From: Megaleporinus macrocephalus
Lineage: Eukaryota > Chordata > Actinopteri > Characiformes > Anostomidae
Direction: 5' to 3'
Length of the DNA: 64,000 bases
Assembly: GCA_021613375.1 (NCBI GenBank)
Contig: CM038716.1
Location: 13,033,774-13,097,773, forward strand
Both the position numbers and the translations under genes were made by a program. The notes under the pieces are model-generated. The model made no database searches and was not told the DNA's origin. It saw nothing but the letters and a program-made list of their open reading frames with translations. Positions 9,637 through 22,091 of the stretch are shown here, one piece after another (position 1 is the stretch's first letter; each line of letters begins with the position of its first letter).

Positions 9637-12600
9637 CGCTTGTACTAACTCAGTAAGGTGGTGTTAATGATCAGATTAGTTGATCAGGTATGTGGGAAGC
9701 AGGTGAAGCGCTGTATTAACTCAGTAAGGTGGTGTTAATGATCAGATTAGTTGATCAGGTAGGTGGGAAGCAGGTGAAGCGCTGTATTAACTCAGTAAGG
9801 TGGTGTTAATGATCAGAGTAGTTGGATTCAGGTATGTGGGAAGCAGGTGAAGCGCTGTATTAACTCAGTAAGGTGGTGTTAATGATCAGATAGTTGATCA
9901 GGTATGTGGGAAGCAGGTGAAGCGCTGTATTAACTCAGTAAGTTGGTGATAATGATCAGATTAGTTGATCAGGTATGTAGGAAGCAGGTGAAGCGCTGTA
10001 TTAAATCCAGTAAGGTGGTGTTAATGATCAAGATAGTTGATCAGGTATGTATGAAGCAGGTGAAGCGCTGTATTAACTCAGTAAGGTGGTGTTAAATGAT
10101 CAGATTAGTTGATCAGGTATGTATGAAGCAGGGAAGCGCTGTATAACTCAGTAAGGTGGTGTTAATGATCAGATTAGTTGGATCAGGTATGTGGGAAGCA
10201 GGTGAAGCGCTGTATTAACTCAGTAAGGTGGTGTTAATGATCAGATTAGTTAATCAGGTATGTGGGGAGCAGGTGAAGCGCTGTATTAACTCAGTAAGGT
10301 GGTGTTAATGATCAGATTAGTTGATCAGGTAAGTGGGGAGCAGGTACAAGCGCTGTATTAACTCAGTAAGGTGGTGTTAATGGATCAGATTAGTTAATCA
10401 GGTATGTGGGAAGCAGATGAAGCGCTGTATTAACTCAGTAAGGTGGTGTTAATGATCAGATTAGTTAATCAGGTATGTGGGGAGCAGGTGAAGCGCTGTA
10501 TTAACTCAGCAAGGTGGGTGTTAATGATCAGATTAGTTGTTCAGGTAATGTATGAAGCAGGTGTGAAGCGCTGTATTAACTCAGTAAGGTGGGTGTTAAT
10601 GATCAGATTAGTTGATCAGGTATGTGGGAAGCAGGTGAAGCGCTGTATTAACTCAGTAAGGTGGTGTTAATGATCAGATTAGTTGATCAGGTATGTGGGA
10701 AGCAGGTGAAGCGCTGTATTAACTCAGCAAGGTGGTGTTAATGATCAGATTAGTTGATCAGGTCTGTGTTGAACAGGTTGAGCGCGTGTATTAACTCAGT
10801 AAGGTGGTGTTAATGATCAGATTAGTTGATCAGGTATGTGGGAAGCAGGTGAAACGCAGTATTAACTCAGTAAGGTGGTGTTAATGATCAGATTAGTTGA
10901 TCAGGTATGTGGGGAGCAGGTGAAGCGCTGTATTAACTCAGTAAGGTGGTGTTAATGATCAGATTAGTTGATCAGGTATGTGTGGAAGCAGGTGAAGCGC
11001 TGTATTAACTCAGTAAGGTGGTGTTAATGATCAGATTAGTTGATCAGGTATGTGTTGAACAGGTGAAGCGCTGTATTAAACTCAGTAAGGTGGTGTTAAT
11101 GATCAGATTAGTTGATCAGGTATGTGGGAAAGCAGGTGAAGCCTGTATTAACTCAGGTAAGGTGGTGTTAATGATCAGATTAGTTGATCAGGTAGGGGGG
11201 AGCAGGTGAAGCGCTGTATTAACTCAGTAAGGTGGTGTTAATGATCAGATTAGTTGATCAGGTATGTGGAAGCAGGTGAAACGCTGTATTAACTCAGTAA
11301 GGTGGTGTTAAGGGTCAGATTAGTTGATTAGGAATGTGGACGCAGGTGAAGCACTGTATTAACTCAGTAAGGTGGTGTTAATGATCAGATTAGTTGATCA
11401 GGTATGTGTTGAAGCAGGGTGAAGCGCTGTTTATAACTCAGTAGGTGGTGTTAATGATCAGATTAGTTGATCAGGTATGTGGAAGCAGGTGAAACGCTGT
11501 ATTAACTCAGTATGATGTGTTAATGATCGAATTAGTAGATCAGGTAAGTGGGAAGCAGGTGATGCGCTGTATTAATCAGTAAGGTGTGTTATGATCAGAT
11601 TAGTTGATCAGGTATGTGGGGAGCAGGTGAAGCGCTGTATTAACTCAGTAAGGTGGTGTTAATGATCAGATTAGTTGATCAGGTATGTGGAAGCAGGTGA
11701 AGCGCTGTATTAACTCAGTAAGGTGGTGTTAATGATCAGATTAGTTGATCAGGTATGTGGGCAGGTGAAGCGCTGTATTAACTCAGTAAGGTGGTGTTAA
11801 TGATCAGATTAGTTGATCAGGTATGTGGGAAGCAGGTGAAGCGCTGTATTAACTCAGTAAGGTGGTGTTAATGATCAGATTAGTTGATCAGGTATGTGGA
11901 AAAAGGTGAAGCGCTGTATTAACTCAGTAAGGTGGTGTTAATGATCAGATTAGTTGATCAGGTATGTGGGAAGCAGGTGAAGCGCTGTATTAACTCAGTA
12001 AGGTGGTGTTAATGATCAGATTAGTTGATCAGGTATGTGGGAAGCAGGTGAAGCGCTGTATTAACTCAGTAAGGTGGTGTTAATGATCAGATTAGTTGAT
12101 CAGGTATGTGGAAGCAGGTGAAGCGCTGTATTAACTCAGTAAGGTGGTGTTAATGATCAGATTAGTTGATCAGGTATGTGGGAAGCAGGTGAAGCGCTGT
12201 ATTAACTCAGTAAGGTGGTGTTAATGATCAGATTAGTTGATCAGGTATGTGGGAAGCAGGTGAAGCGCTGTATTAACTCAGTAAGGTGGTGTTAATGATC
12301 AGATTAGTTGATCAGGTATGTGGGAAGCAGGTGAAGCGCTGTATTAACTCAGTAAGGTGGTGTTAATGATCAGATTAGTTGATCAGGTATGTGGGAAGCA
12401 GGTGAAGCGCTGTATTAACTCAGTAAGGTGGTGTTAATGATCAGATTAGTTGATCAGGTATGTGGGAAGCAGGTGAAGCGCTGTATTAACTCAGTAAGGT
12501 GGTGTTAATGATCAGATTAGTTGATCAGGTATGTGGGAAGCAGGTGAAGCGCTGTATTAACTCAGTAAGGTGGTGTTAATGATCAGATTAGTTGATCAGG

Positions 12601-13609
12601 TATGTGGAAGCAGGTGAAGCGCTGTATTAACTCAGTAAGGTGGTGTTAATGATCAGATTAGTTGATCAGGTATGTGGGAAGCAGGTGAAGCGCTTTATTA
12701 ACTCAGTAAGGTGGTGTTAATGATCAGATTAGTTGATCAGTTATGTGGGAAGCAGGTGAAGCGCTGTATTAACTCAGTAAGGTGGTGTTAATGATCAGAT
12801 TAGTTGATCAGGTATGTGGGAAGCAGGTGAAGCGGCTGTATTAACTCAGTAAGGTGGTGTTAATGATCAGATTAGTTGATCAGGTATGTGGAAGCAGGTG
12901 AAGCGCTGTATTAACTCAGTAAGGTGGTGTTAATGATCAGATTAGTTAATCAGGTATGTGTTGAAGCAGGTGAAGCGCTGTATTAACTCAGTAAGGTGGT
13001 GTTAATGATCAGATTAGTAATCAGGTATGTGTTGAAACAGGTGATGCGCTGTATTAACTCAGTAAGGTGGTGTTATGATCAGATTAGGTGATCAGGTATG
13101 TGGGAAGCAGGTGAAGCCGCTGTATTAACTCAGTAAGGTGGTGTTAATGATCAGATTAGTTGATCAGGTATGTGGGAAGCAGGTGAAGCGCTGTATTAAC
13201 TCAGTAAGGTGGTGTTAATGATCAGATTAGTTGATCAGGTATGTGGGAAGCAGGTGAAGCGCTGTATTAACTCAGTAAGGTGGTGTTAATGATCAGATTA
13301 GTTGATCAGGTATGTGGGAAGCAGGTGAAGCGCTGTATTAACTCAGTAAGGTGGTGTTAATGATCAGATTAGTTGATCAGGTATGTGGGAAGCAGGTGAA
13401 GCGCTGTATTAACTCAGTAAGGTGGTGTTAATGATCAGATTAGTTGATCAGGTATGTGGGAAGCAGGTGAAGCGCTGTATTAACTCAGTAAGGTGGTGTT
13501 AATGATCAGATTAGTTGATCAGGTATGTGGGAAGCAGGTGAAGCTGTATTAACTCAGTAGGTGGTGTTAGATCAGATTAGTTGATCAGGTATGTGGGAAG
13601 CAGGTGAAA
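9637..13609. repeat. 71-bp VNTR (minisatellite/satellite block), unit 1
   Basis: About 56 tandem copies of a 71-bp unit. The unit contains TAACTCAGTAAGGTGGTGTT, then TGATCA-GATTAGT-TGATCA, then GGTATGTGGGAAGCAGGTG. Many one-base indels are scattered through the first third. Variant copies (GTATGAAGC, GTGTTGAAAC, GTGGGGAGC) occur in nearly the same order as in unit 2. No coding role: 71 is not a multiple of 3, and open stretches appear only where an indel makes a 72-bp copy. Confidence 0.95.
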
Positions 13610-14160
13610 CCAGAGTCCAACCATCTGCGTTTGATGGTCATGTCCAAATCTCTCGTACACACTAGAAGTGTACGAAACAGATTAGCTAGTTTTATTTACA
13701 GTTTATTACTGAACGTAATGTTCAGTGTGTGTCTCTAGTGAACACTGTGATCTGGAGATTATTGCAGTTTTTCATTCATTGATTTACTGTTTATTGTTTT
13801 ATTTGAATTGCACAATTAAAAATGTTTTCAAAGCAAAAAGTGATAATGCAATTAATGTAGATGAATTAACCACAGAGCATGTGATTTATTTTAGATTTAC
13901 AGCACTAGTAACAATTATTAAATAAATAAGAGATAATAAATAAAAAGGTGATACAAAGATAAAATAACAGTTTTCTCTTCTTCACTCTGCAGTTATGAAG
14001 AGCTCAGATGTTGTTGTTAAATCTGTTTGTGGTGTATTGGTCTTTCAAACATGAATAATATTCCATAACTGGTTAATAAATGTTTATTTTTGTGTAAGTA
14101 TACTAATGATTTAAATAATAGAAGGGAAACTGAAAAAAAAGCATTTACATTTTACACCCT
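13610..14160. other. Unique-looking AT-rich spacer, no gene
   Basis: Flank of the VNTR (ACCAGAGTCCAACC onward). A 66-codon frame at 13725-13925 has no support and is not kept in unit 2. Nothing else is evident. Confidence 0.4.
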
Positions 14161-14189
14161 TTATATTTCAGTCGACTGAATCGACTGTA

Positions 14190-14245
14190 GATTTAGTCTA
14201 GACTATATTCTTATGATAATTAGTCGACTAAAACTAGACTAAATC
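14190..14245. repeat. 12-bp inverted repeat (stem-loop) with flanking GTCGACT motifs
   Basis: GATTTAGTCTAG at 14190-14201 is the exact reverse complement of CTAGACTAAATC at 14234-14245. Several GTCGACT motifs lie in and around the loop. It resembles ends of hAT-type elements I associate with fish (AGTCGACTAAAACTAG), but only one end is seen. Unit 2 copy: 40704-40759. Confidence 0.6.
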
Positions 14246-15723
14246 TAAATCAGAACTTGCTGTCAAAATAAACACTGGTGTCCAGTTATTGGAATCACAA
14301 GGTAGGTGTTCCAGATCTTCGAAGAACTTTGGTCCAATACAAAGCGGGTGTACCAGGAACACATACATCACCCAGAAGAATACTTATTACTCTAGAGTGT
14401 AGCTAACACTGCTACCCTTAACACAGCAGGGTTCCATTCCCAGCTCAGACAAGCTCTCCACTCTACACCAATGAAACGACTCAATGCTTCACTTCACCTC
14501 ATCCATAACATCATTATAATCTTTACTATATGAAAGTTAACTTTCTAGAAATTAGTCAACAGTGTACCTGAAACTAACAAATCATGAGTTTAAGTGTGTT
14601 ACACTAGCAGTACTTCCTATGAATCCTGTACTGACTACACTCTACAAGAGTATTCATGTAGAGTAACCAGTCCTCCTAGTGCTGCCTAGCAGAGCAGCTA
14701 CAAGGATATTTCTGAGGTTCTGGTAACCCTGCACCGAGTAACAGCATTGGATTTGGGGAAGCCAACCAAGGAGCGGGAGACCGTCCCACAGAAAAGCCAC
14801 TGCAGACCCAAAAAATACCAAGAAAACCAAGCGTATTAAACAGACCACCACACACAAACACCCAATCACCCAATGTAATCCCACCCCACAAGAACCCAGC
14901 TATGTACAATCACAACCAAACACCCACAAAGATACAATCATACATACATACATACAGCAGTTCTGGGTTTTGAGCATCTTAGCTCTGGAGCAGAGTTGTG
15001 GGTGCTGTGTTAAAGTGGGTTAAAATAAAAACCAGTCCAGAATGCCAGATGGATGGACAGATGGTGGAAAGATGGATGGACAGATAGATGGATGGACAGA
15101 TGGATGGATGGACAAACAAATGAAAGACCTCTGGACGCAGGGGACAGACTCGGTCCTTGGGCCCCACAGTTTCCCCTTCACATGAACAGCTTCAGACACC
15201 AAACATGATGAAGCTGGACGAGGAAACAGACCCCCTTAACTGAGCAGACAGAGTTTCTCAAGAAGGAGACCCACCAAAGATGAGAGCATGTGCCAATCTG
15301 GTCACTCTCCCTACTTCCTTGTTGGCTCCCACTTTATACTCAAGCACCACTGTTACCTCACTACAGACCCCCAGAGGCTGGACGAAGAATGCAACCCAAA
15401 ACCAACAACACTGGGAACACCCACTTTAGTTACATAAGCATGCATAATACCTTATAATGCCTGACATAAGTGCATATACAGTAGTTGCTCTTAGGTGGTT
15501 ATAATAACATGCATAACATTTTATAAAGCAAGGATTGTATGATTATCTAATGTTAGAGTTCATAACACATTATTAATCCACTCATTAGACCACTATAACA
15601 CATAATTATAGTTATATGGTACTATAACTGAGATCTGGTGTGATTCCTGTATAAACACATAGACATTATAACAGTGTCCCCCAACACAGCTTAAGTAACT
15701 ATATCTATATATATAAACTATAT
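14246..15723. other. Non-coding stretch with short microsatellites
   Basis: No gene supported. It holds a CATA run near 14938-14956, a GATG/GACA-type run at 15048-15113 (AGATGGATGGACAGATGG), and an AT-rich part with TAACATGCATAACATTTTATAA near 15500. The sequence at 14280-14310 has one more copy of the ACAAGGTAGGTGTTCC motif. Unit 2 equivalent: 40760-42229. Confidence 0.5.
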
Positions 15724-16085
15724 CTACACTCACTGACCATGTATCAGCTCCACTGACCATACAGGACATCCACTCACTGTCCACTGTATCAGCTCCACTG
15801 ACCATACAGGACATCCACTCACAGTCCACTGTATCAGCTCCACTGACCATACAGGACCTACACTCACTGTCCACTGTATCAGCTCCACTGACCATACAGG
15901 ACCTCCACTCACTGTCCACTGTATCAGCTCCACTGACCATCACAGAGACCTCCACTCACTGTCCACTGTATCAGCTCCACTGACCATACAGGACCTCCAC
16001 TCACTGTCCACTGTATCAGCTCCACTGACCCATACAGGACCTCCACTCACTGTCCACCTGTATCAGCTCCACTGACCATACAGGA
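15724..16085. repeat. 45-bp minisatellite, unit 1
   Basis: About eight tandem copies of a 45-bp unit (TGTATCAGCTCCACTGACCA, TACAGGACCTCCACTCACTG, TCCAC). Because 45 is divisible by 3, all frames stay periodic, which creates long apparent antisense frames with a 15-residue repeat. These are not genes. Confidence 0.92.
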
Positions 16086-16117
16086 GCTACACTTTGTCTG
16101 AATGTAAAAGCTTTTAG

Positions 16118-16965
16118 AGACTGCACAGGTAGAGGCAGTCTCTGACTGAGGCAGTCTTCTGACTCAGAGTCTGTGTAGAAAGTGATGAGGTGGAGGGTGT
16201 AGCAGGAGAGCTGGTTGGTGGTTCAGGTGAGGAGGAGGCCCTGATGGTTAGTCCCTCCACCCAGCATTCAGCAGATTATAAATATAAAAACCTATAATTC
16301 TATATTCATACACACTTCCTGTAAAACATCTGCCTCTGAGATTTGAACTTTTAACTTATAAGGAATAATTAGACCATTATTTACATTATTTACATATTTA
16401 TTCTATTATTATTTTATATCTGGATATTAATTCTATGTTGGTTTCATTCTGGAGATACGCCTTATTATCATTTCATTCTGGAGGTAAATTTTATTATCAT
16501 TTTATTCTGAAAGATATTTAGTTTAACTTCATGCATCATTATGAATTGATTATTGATATTAAGATTATCTGACTGTAAATTCAGTTCTTCATTCTGGACA
16601 TTAATATATCACATCTATACATAAAACTGTATCACATTATTTTACTATATATAAATATAGATTTCATTTAATGTACATTCTGAATATATTATATTAAAAT
16701 TAAATTAATACATATTTTTAATATTGATGTTATTATAACTTCATTTGGGATTATTACATGTATGATAATTAAATTATTAATATGATCATATTAATATTAT
16801 TCATAATGGATATGAATGTTGTTCCAGTATTAGAACTTTATTACAGCGGTGAGTTTGATCTACAACACAAACCACCACAAGAGAAAACTGCTCACTAACA
16901 TAAAAGAACCAACTCTGATAAATTTCCGTCCACTGGAGATCTATAGAACCTTCAGAGCACCGGCT
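16118..16965. repeat. Module B upstream block, unit 1
   Basis: Paralogous to 6388-7140. AT-rich, no gene. It contains a segment near 16565-16615 (CTGACTGTAAATTCAGTTCTTC) that is missing from the A copies. Unit 2 equivalent: 42618-43460. Confidence 0.65.
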
Positions 16966-16970
16966 CGTGA

Positions 16971-17039
16971 TGATGTCACAATGGGGACGTGATGTCATCA
17001 GCGAACATTCATCCTCAGAGTTTATTTAACCCCTGCGTC
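16971..17039 (+). promoter_or_regulatory. Putative core promoter of gene B1: two TGATGTCA sites and TATTTAA
   Basis: TGATGTCA at 16971-16978 and 16990-16997 form a near-palindromic pair, followed by TATTTAA at 17033-17039. The corresponding 5'UTR would end near 17141 at a GTAAGA donor. This segment is absent from all A copies and almost entirely absent from C copies. Confidence 0.45.
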
Positions 17040-17146
17040 GTTTACCAGATCTTCCATTTTGCACTTCCGTCTGAAGAAGAACATTTCCTTCTGAGACCCA
17101 ACAGTTCAGTTCACATCACCTTCTAAAAGCATAAGTATAAAGTAAG

Positions 17147-17369
17147 ATATTATTATCTTATATTATATTATATTATATTATATTATATTAAATTAATGAT
17201 ATTATATTATATTATATTTTATTATATTATATTATATTATTTTATATTATATTATATTTTATTATTATATTATATTATATTATATTTTATTATATTGTAT
17301 TTTATTATATTATATTATATTATATTATATTATATTATATTATATTTTATTATATTATATTATATTATT
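17147..17369. repeat. Long TATTATATTA array before gene B1
   Basis: About 220 bp of AT-only pentamer-like repeat, in the position of a predicted first intron of gene B. Much longer than in A or C. Confidence 0.9.
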
Positions 17370-17440
17370 AGTAGCTAGAGAAGAACTTAAAGTACTACTG
17401 AATAATTTACAGTAGATACTGAATCAATGGTTGTTGTAAA

Positions 17441-17448
17441 TGACGTCA
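17441..17448. promoter_or_regulatory. TGACGTCA palindrome, B1
   Basis: Full CRE-type site 117 bp before the ATG, immediately followed by TGTGACTG. The TCATGTGACTG string recurs about 60 bp downstream. Confidence 0.5.
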
Positions 17449-17557
17449 TGTGACTGTGTTTGTATATGAACTGTTGAATTGCAGAAGAATCTGATCTGCA
17501 GGTCATGTGACTGAACCCAGTGCTTAATTAGAGAATGTACTAGGAAGTTGTTCCACC

Positions 17558-18908
17558 ATGAGATGTTTAAAAGAATGCTTTGTGGCTCCATCACTGTAAA
17601 GCTGAGATCCAGTACAGCTCTCTGATCCTCACAGGTGAGCAGTGACATCATTACGTTGCTGTAACGTTTGTTTTCTGTTGTTTCTGCAGTGACTGGACAC
17701 ATCATTCTCTGACCAGCCGGCCGGTGTCAAGAAGCTGTGTAGCATGATGTCTGACCTGACGGCCAGTTTGCAGGACTGCAGATTAAGCCACAGGTCTCAG
17801 CATACCTCTGCACCACAGCCAGGGGGCAGCACTAACCCTGGACCAGTGACAGCTCCCAGTCTGACTCGTCATCCTCCTCTCCCCCTCCTCCCCCTCTTCA
17901 TGCAGCAGTTCCTGCACTGGGTACAGCTCAGCATCGAGAGCTGATGTGCTCGCCAGCTCCCCCTAGCTACAGTCAAACATCCTGAGCAGGAGGACGACAT
18001 GATGACTGACCTGACAACCCAGTTTGCAGGACTGCAGTCTAAGGCACCACGTCCCAGCATCCTCTGCAGAGGGCTCCGTTACCTGCAGTCAACAGGTAGC
18101 CCCTGCCTCCAAAGACCGGAAGAGGAAGCTGGACGAGGAAGAGGACGACCCAGATCTCGCAGGGAGTCCTCCAAAAAAGACCACGACTCTCCTCCAACGA
18201 GAGTCGTGAACAAATGAGGACTGTCAGCAGATCTGAGTCAGCTGATGAGGAGGAACCTCCCAGTGTGGCTCAACAGGTAGCCCCTATTCAAAGAGCCGGA
18301 AGAGGAAGCTGGAAGGTTCAGAAGAGGATGACGACCCAGATTACGCAGGAAGTCCCTCCGAAGAAACCAAGACTCTCCTCCAACAACGAGAGTCGTAAAC
18401 TAAAGAGGACTTTCGCGGATCTGAGTCTGATGAGGAAGAACCTCCAGGAAGAAGAGGAGAACAGACTGGTGAAGACTCGACATGATGACCGGCCAGTCAG
18501 TAACAACAGTAACCCTGGACCGGTGACTGTGTCGAGCTTCTCGCGAGCAGCTCCCAGTCTGACTCCTCATCCTCCTCCTCCTCATCATCCAGCAGTTCCT
18601 CCACCTAGGGACAGCTCAGCACCTGCTTCTCCTGCTCTAATGTGTGTAGCATGGAAAGTTTGGAGTGCTCGCCAGCTCCCCCTAGCTGCAGTTCATCAAA
18701 AACAAACGTAAACGAAAGTGGACTGCCAGAGGATCTGAGGCTCGTGGATGAGGAGGAACCTACCAGCCAAGAAGAGGAGGAGAACCACAGACTGGTGAAG
18801 ACCAGAGACGATGACCTCTCCCTTCCAGCCCTTCATTCCCTGTCCATCCTTTCCCCCCTACATGAGACTGTTTCCATCTTTCTCATGTCTGTAAATATTG
18901 TAAATAAA
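17558..18908 (+). pseudogene. Gene B1, frameshifted copy of B2
   Basis: Same layout as B2: ATG 17558, donor after 17634, 55-nt intron, exon 2 from 17690, AATAAA at 18903-18908. Compared with B2 it has an extra A in exon 1, an extra C after GACTGGA, a missing C in GGCCAGTTTG, an extra T near 17942, and more. The frame is therefore broken many times. Pieces of the family remain readable, for example 17744-17944 and 18214-18711. All defects are single-base, so real pseudogenisation and sequencing error are both possible. Confidence 0.6.
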
Positions 18909-19602
18909 CTTGTTCAGGGAGGTTCGGTGTCGACGCGCCTGATTGGTCTACAAACACAAAGCTAGACATTTGATTGGCTCCTCTTACAAACAGGAAGGTT
19001 CACTCAAGTGAGAGATTAGTCACTTCTTCTAAACTTCAATATCAGTGAGTCTGCTTTCAGTTTACTGTGTCTGTACTTCTCAAGTGACGTACCAACACAG
19101 TTCTACTCAAGCATACTTAGTTAATACTCACGAGTACACAGAAGAGTATGTAAGAGTATGTTGTACTTAATCATTTGATCAGATCTACTGAAGAAAAGTA
19201 GAAGTAAATACTTCTCGTCCTGCACAGAACAGCATTCCAGTACAATATTAGTTTAGTTATTTAGATTTTATAAAACATTTATAAAGACTAGAACTCTGTT
19301 CCTTATCCTGAGTATGTCTTGTTTATGTTTATGAGTATCCACTGGTGAGTATACTTAAAGTAGAAGTAGTTAAAGTTCTAATTGAAGTAGAACAAATAAA
19401 ATCTAAATCCAAACCCAGTCATATACCTTAACGAGCAGAAATAAGATAGAAGTAGTAAATTCTAATGTATTATGTTCATTTAAAGTAAAGTACGTGTATA
19501 TTTTCAGTTTAGATGCTACTGAACGAGTATTGTACTGAGAGAGTACTTAAAGAGTACGTTCATGAACTAAACAGTGGGATATCAGTATATAAGCTAGTAA
19601 CC

Positions 19603-19768
19603 AGGTTCAGCCTGGTGGTGCAGTGGGTGGAGCTGCAGCTTCACAGCATGAAGGGTTTTGGGTTGGACTCCAGCCACAGTGAGCAGGTCCTCTCCATGTG
19701 GAGTTAGGGTGGTCTCCCAGGGTCTCCAAACAATGTGGTCAGTTGAAACTGGAGACGCTAAACAAGCC
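19603..19768 (+). mobile_element. Dispersed repeat fragment after B1 (same family as 511-677)
   Basis: Same ~165-bp fragment, here with small indels. It is followed by AAGAGTCTAAACTAGTAAG, the sequence that also follows gene A tails. This suggests the A tail lost the fragment, or B and C gained it before the module duplicated. Confidence 0.55.
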
Positions 19769-19849
19769 CGTAAGAGTCTAAACTAGTAAGTAACAGTATA
19801 TGACGACAGACAAACCCATCTCTCTCTGAACGCTGGTAAGACTGTGGGG

Positions 19850-20060
19850 GTCCTGTAGGAGTGGAAGTACAAGGTGGTGTTTCTTATAACGTGGCCAGTA
19901 GTTAAACACCAGGTAGGCGTTTCTAATAAAGTGGCCAGTAGTTGGAGTACAGGGTAAGTGTTTCTATTAACGTGGCCCAACTAGTCAAAACACAAGGTTG
20001 ATGTTTCTATAAAAGTGGCCAGTTTGTTAAGCGCAAGGTTGGTGTTTCTAATAAGTGGCC
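19850..20060. repeat. Minisatellite of GGTGTTTCTAATAAAGTGGCCAG-like units
   Basis: Five to six diverged copies of a ~35-42 bp unit (CAAGGTGGTGTTTCTTATAA, CAGGTAGGCGTTTCTAATAAAG and so on), ending in a poly-T run at 20067-20078. Unit 2 equivalent: 46360-46573. Confidence 0.75.
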
Positions 20061-20078
20061 AGCGTTTTTTTTTTTTTA

Positions 20079-20388
20079 ATCTTTGTGAGACAGAAGCGTT
20101 TGTTTACGTCGTGAGCGAGACAGAAGTCTCTTATAAGATCAGAAATATTAGTTTCTGAGTTGAATTCTTTAATTGTTGGTATGTGACTGCGCTGACTCAC
20201 AGGTAGAGTTTTCTGCTGTATGATGAGCAGCAGGTAACGCAGTACACACCTGTAACTGTACAACACTGCAGCTGTTTAACCAGAGAGGAGAGTAGGACCT
20301 TCAGCAGCTTTAGGAAGTCACTGTGTAGTCTGGAGTATATAGGTGTGTGATGTAGCTGCTAATTTAAACAGTAATATCACTATAAAGG
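20079..20388. other. Spacer, no gene seen
   Basis: Nothing supported. A 72-codon minus frame at 20048-20266 is not conserved in unit 2. Confidence 0.4.
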
Positions 20389-21527
20389 TAGGACTGGGCA
20401 ATAAAACGATAACCATAATTATCATGAAATAATGTTTCCTCGATAAATAGTCGATAGAATTAAGTTCCATCCATGTTTTGAGAGACAACACGAACAGCCA
20501 ATCAGAATGAGACTAACACCACCACAAGCCAATCAGGTGGCTGAACTAGAGTTCCAGCCGTTTCATGTTTGGTTGAAGCTTAAACAGCACAGAGGTAGAC
20601 GTAGCAGCAGCTTAACCCACGTACTAGTAATCTGGTTCCTGCAGCCGTCACAGTCGAGCCGAGAGAATAAAAATAAGAGAAAATAAGAGAAAACGTTTAA
20701 ACTACTACTGAAAAGAAACATGATACACGTGTTAATAATCTATAAATAATCTATAAGATCAGATAAACAGGTAAACAGGTGCTGTCCTGCTGCTGTGTTG
20801 ATGACGCTCTATGGATGTTTGATCTTCAAGGTCTCGGGTCAGTTCTACTGTTGTGATCATCTCCACTGACAGAGCGGTTCTGTGTGAAACACTAACACAA
20901 GCTTGTTCGTGAGTGATTGTAGCTGCAGCTCGCGCGCCGGATAAATCCATACTTTCAGTGGGCGTGGCCACCTTAGTGACACATCCACGCAATGTTATGC
21001 TAATAGACGTAATTTGGGTAAACGATATAAGATAAATATATATACTGTAGGAGTTCGAGTGAGACGCTGAGACAACCGTTTACTTTATAACCAAAAATCC
21101 CGATTAGGAACTTTATTATCTACTGAAAACAGAATCACTAAACCAACAACTCCTCATTAGAGCAGACAGAGTCGACTCACCGCTATGAGTTCTATTACTC
21201 AGAACAAACTTAAAGAACCAGCAACAGCCCTGATTAACACAGTGTCTGAATACTGTTCATACGAATACCTGCCCCATATATATATATATATATATATATA
21301 TGCAGACTGCAGATATATATATGTGTGTATGTGGTTTAATTTATTTAAAATACGGTTTGTAATATTCTCTAAAACAATTTAACATTTTTTTACATTTTAA
21401 TATCTTCATATCTCACTTAAAGTAAAAAAGGCAATAGTGATTTGATTTATATCGTGATATATATCGAAATCGACTGTTATGAAAAAAATGATCGTGATAA
21501 GATTTTCTTCCATATCGCCCAGCCCTA
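20389..21527. mobile_element. Non-autonomous DNA transposon-like element with TAGGRCTGGGC ends, unit 1
   Basis: Left end TAGGACTGGGCAATAAAACG; right end ...ATATCGCCCAGCCCTA, the reverse complement of a TAGGGCTGGGCGATAT end. Internal subterminal ATCGTGATATATATCGA sequence is typical of a very common fish repeat. About 1.14 kb, no transposase frame. A (TA)n run lies at 21277-21301. Flanks (TATAAAGG / TACAAGGT) are similar but not an exact duplication. Superfamily not certain. Confidence 0.68.
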
Positions 21528-22091
21528 TACAAGGTTATAAGATTGGTCATCATTAGGGTTTCAGGAGGTTTAGGTAGAGTGTAAATCGAGCAGTCGTCCT
21601 GTAGTACTAATATATTACTCCACTCCCCCGCTAATACTAATCCCATCCTAATAGGGCTTAATCTAAACCTCACCACATTCAGTTTACTCTGGATTGTGAG
21701 GTGAGTGGGATCACCATGATCACCAGATGCAAACGGCTCTCTGAGGCCTCCAGAAAGAAGGTTGTAGAGGCAGATGAGTCTAACATCCCAAAAATATCCT
21801 CATGTGAGTAGGAAGCTCTCACCACAGTTAATGTTAAAGTACAGCATCTATCATCAACCCTCTTTCTGAAGACTCAGAGAGCTCTTTGTATCTGGTCATG
21901 GCAATCTCACTCACCTCAGCAAACCAAACTTAAATGTCTGAGACAGAGTCCTCCAACCATCAGCTCTGAAGATGTTCTGATCATCTGCAGCTGATGTGCT
22001 GCTCCTGATTCTACTTTAGGAATTTTAATTTGTAATAAATATGCAGGGTGTTCTAAGTGTGTTCTAACATAATTTTAAAAGAAAGTAACTA
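21528..22091. other. Probable Tc1/mariner-type relic, non-coding
   Basis: Contains GGCCTCCAGAAAGAAGGTTG, AGATGAGTCTAACATCCC and GATGTTCTGATCATCTGC stretches that resemble decayed repeat sequence in fish genomes. No frame or paired ends were found, so the family assignment is a guess. Unit 2: 48012-48576. Confidence 0.3.

Noticed and set aside
10443..11209. Frames in the VNTR encoding repeated MVLMIRLVDQVCGKQVKRC-like peptides
   Set aside because: They open only where an indel changes a 71-bp unit to 72 bp. They are absent from the regular copies in unit 2.
9637..13609. CRISPR-like direct repeats
   Set aside because: The copies are contiguous 71-bp units without unique spacers, in a eukaryotic context.
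15593..15955. Long minus-strand frame made of a 15-residue repeat (MVSGADTVDSEWRSC type); also 42065-42628
   Set aside because: It is produced by the 45-bp minisatellite, whose length is a multiple of three. It has no start context, no splice sites, and frames are open in more than one register.
17196..17378. 60-codon Ile/Tyr-rich frame (also at 43695-43877)
   Set aside because: It is a translation of the AT-only pentamer array.
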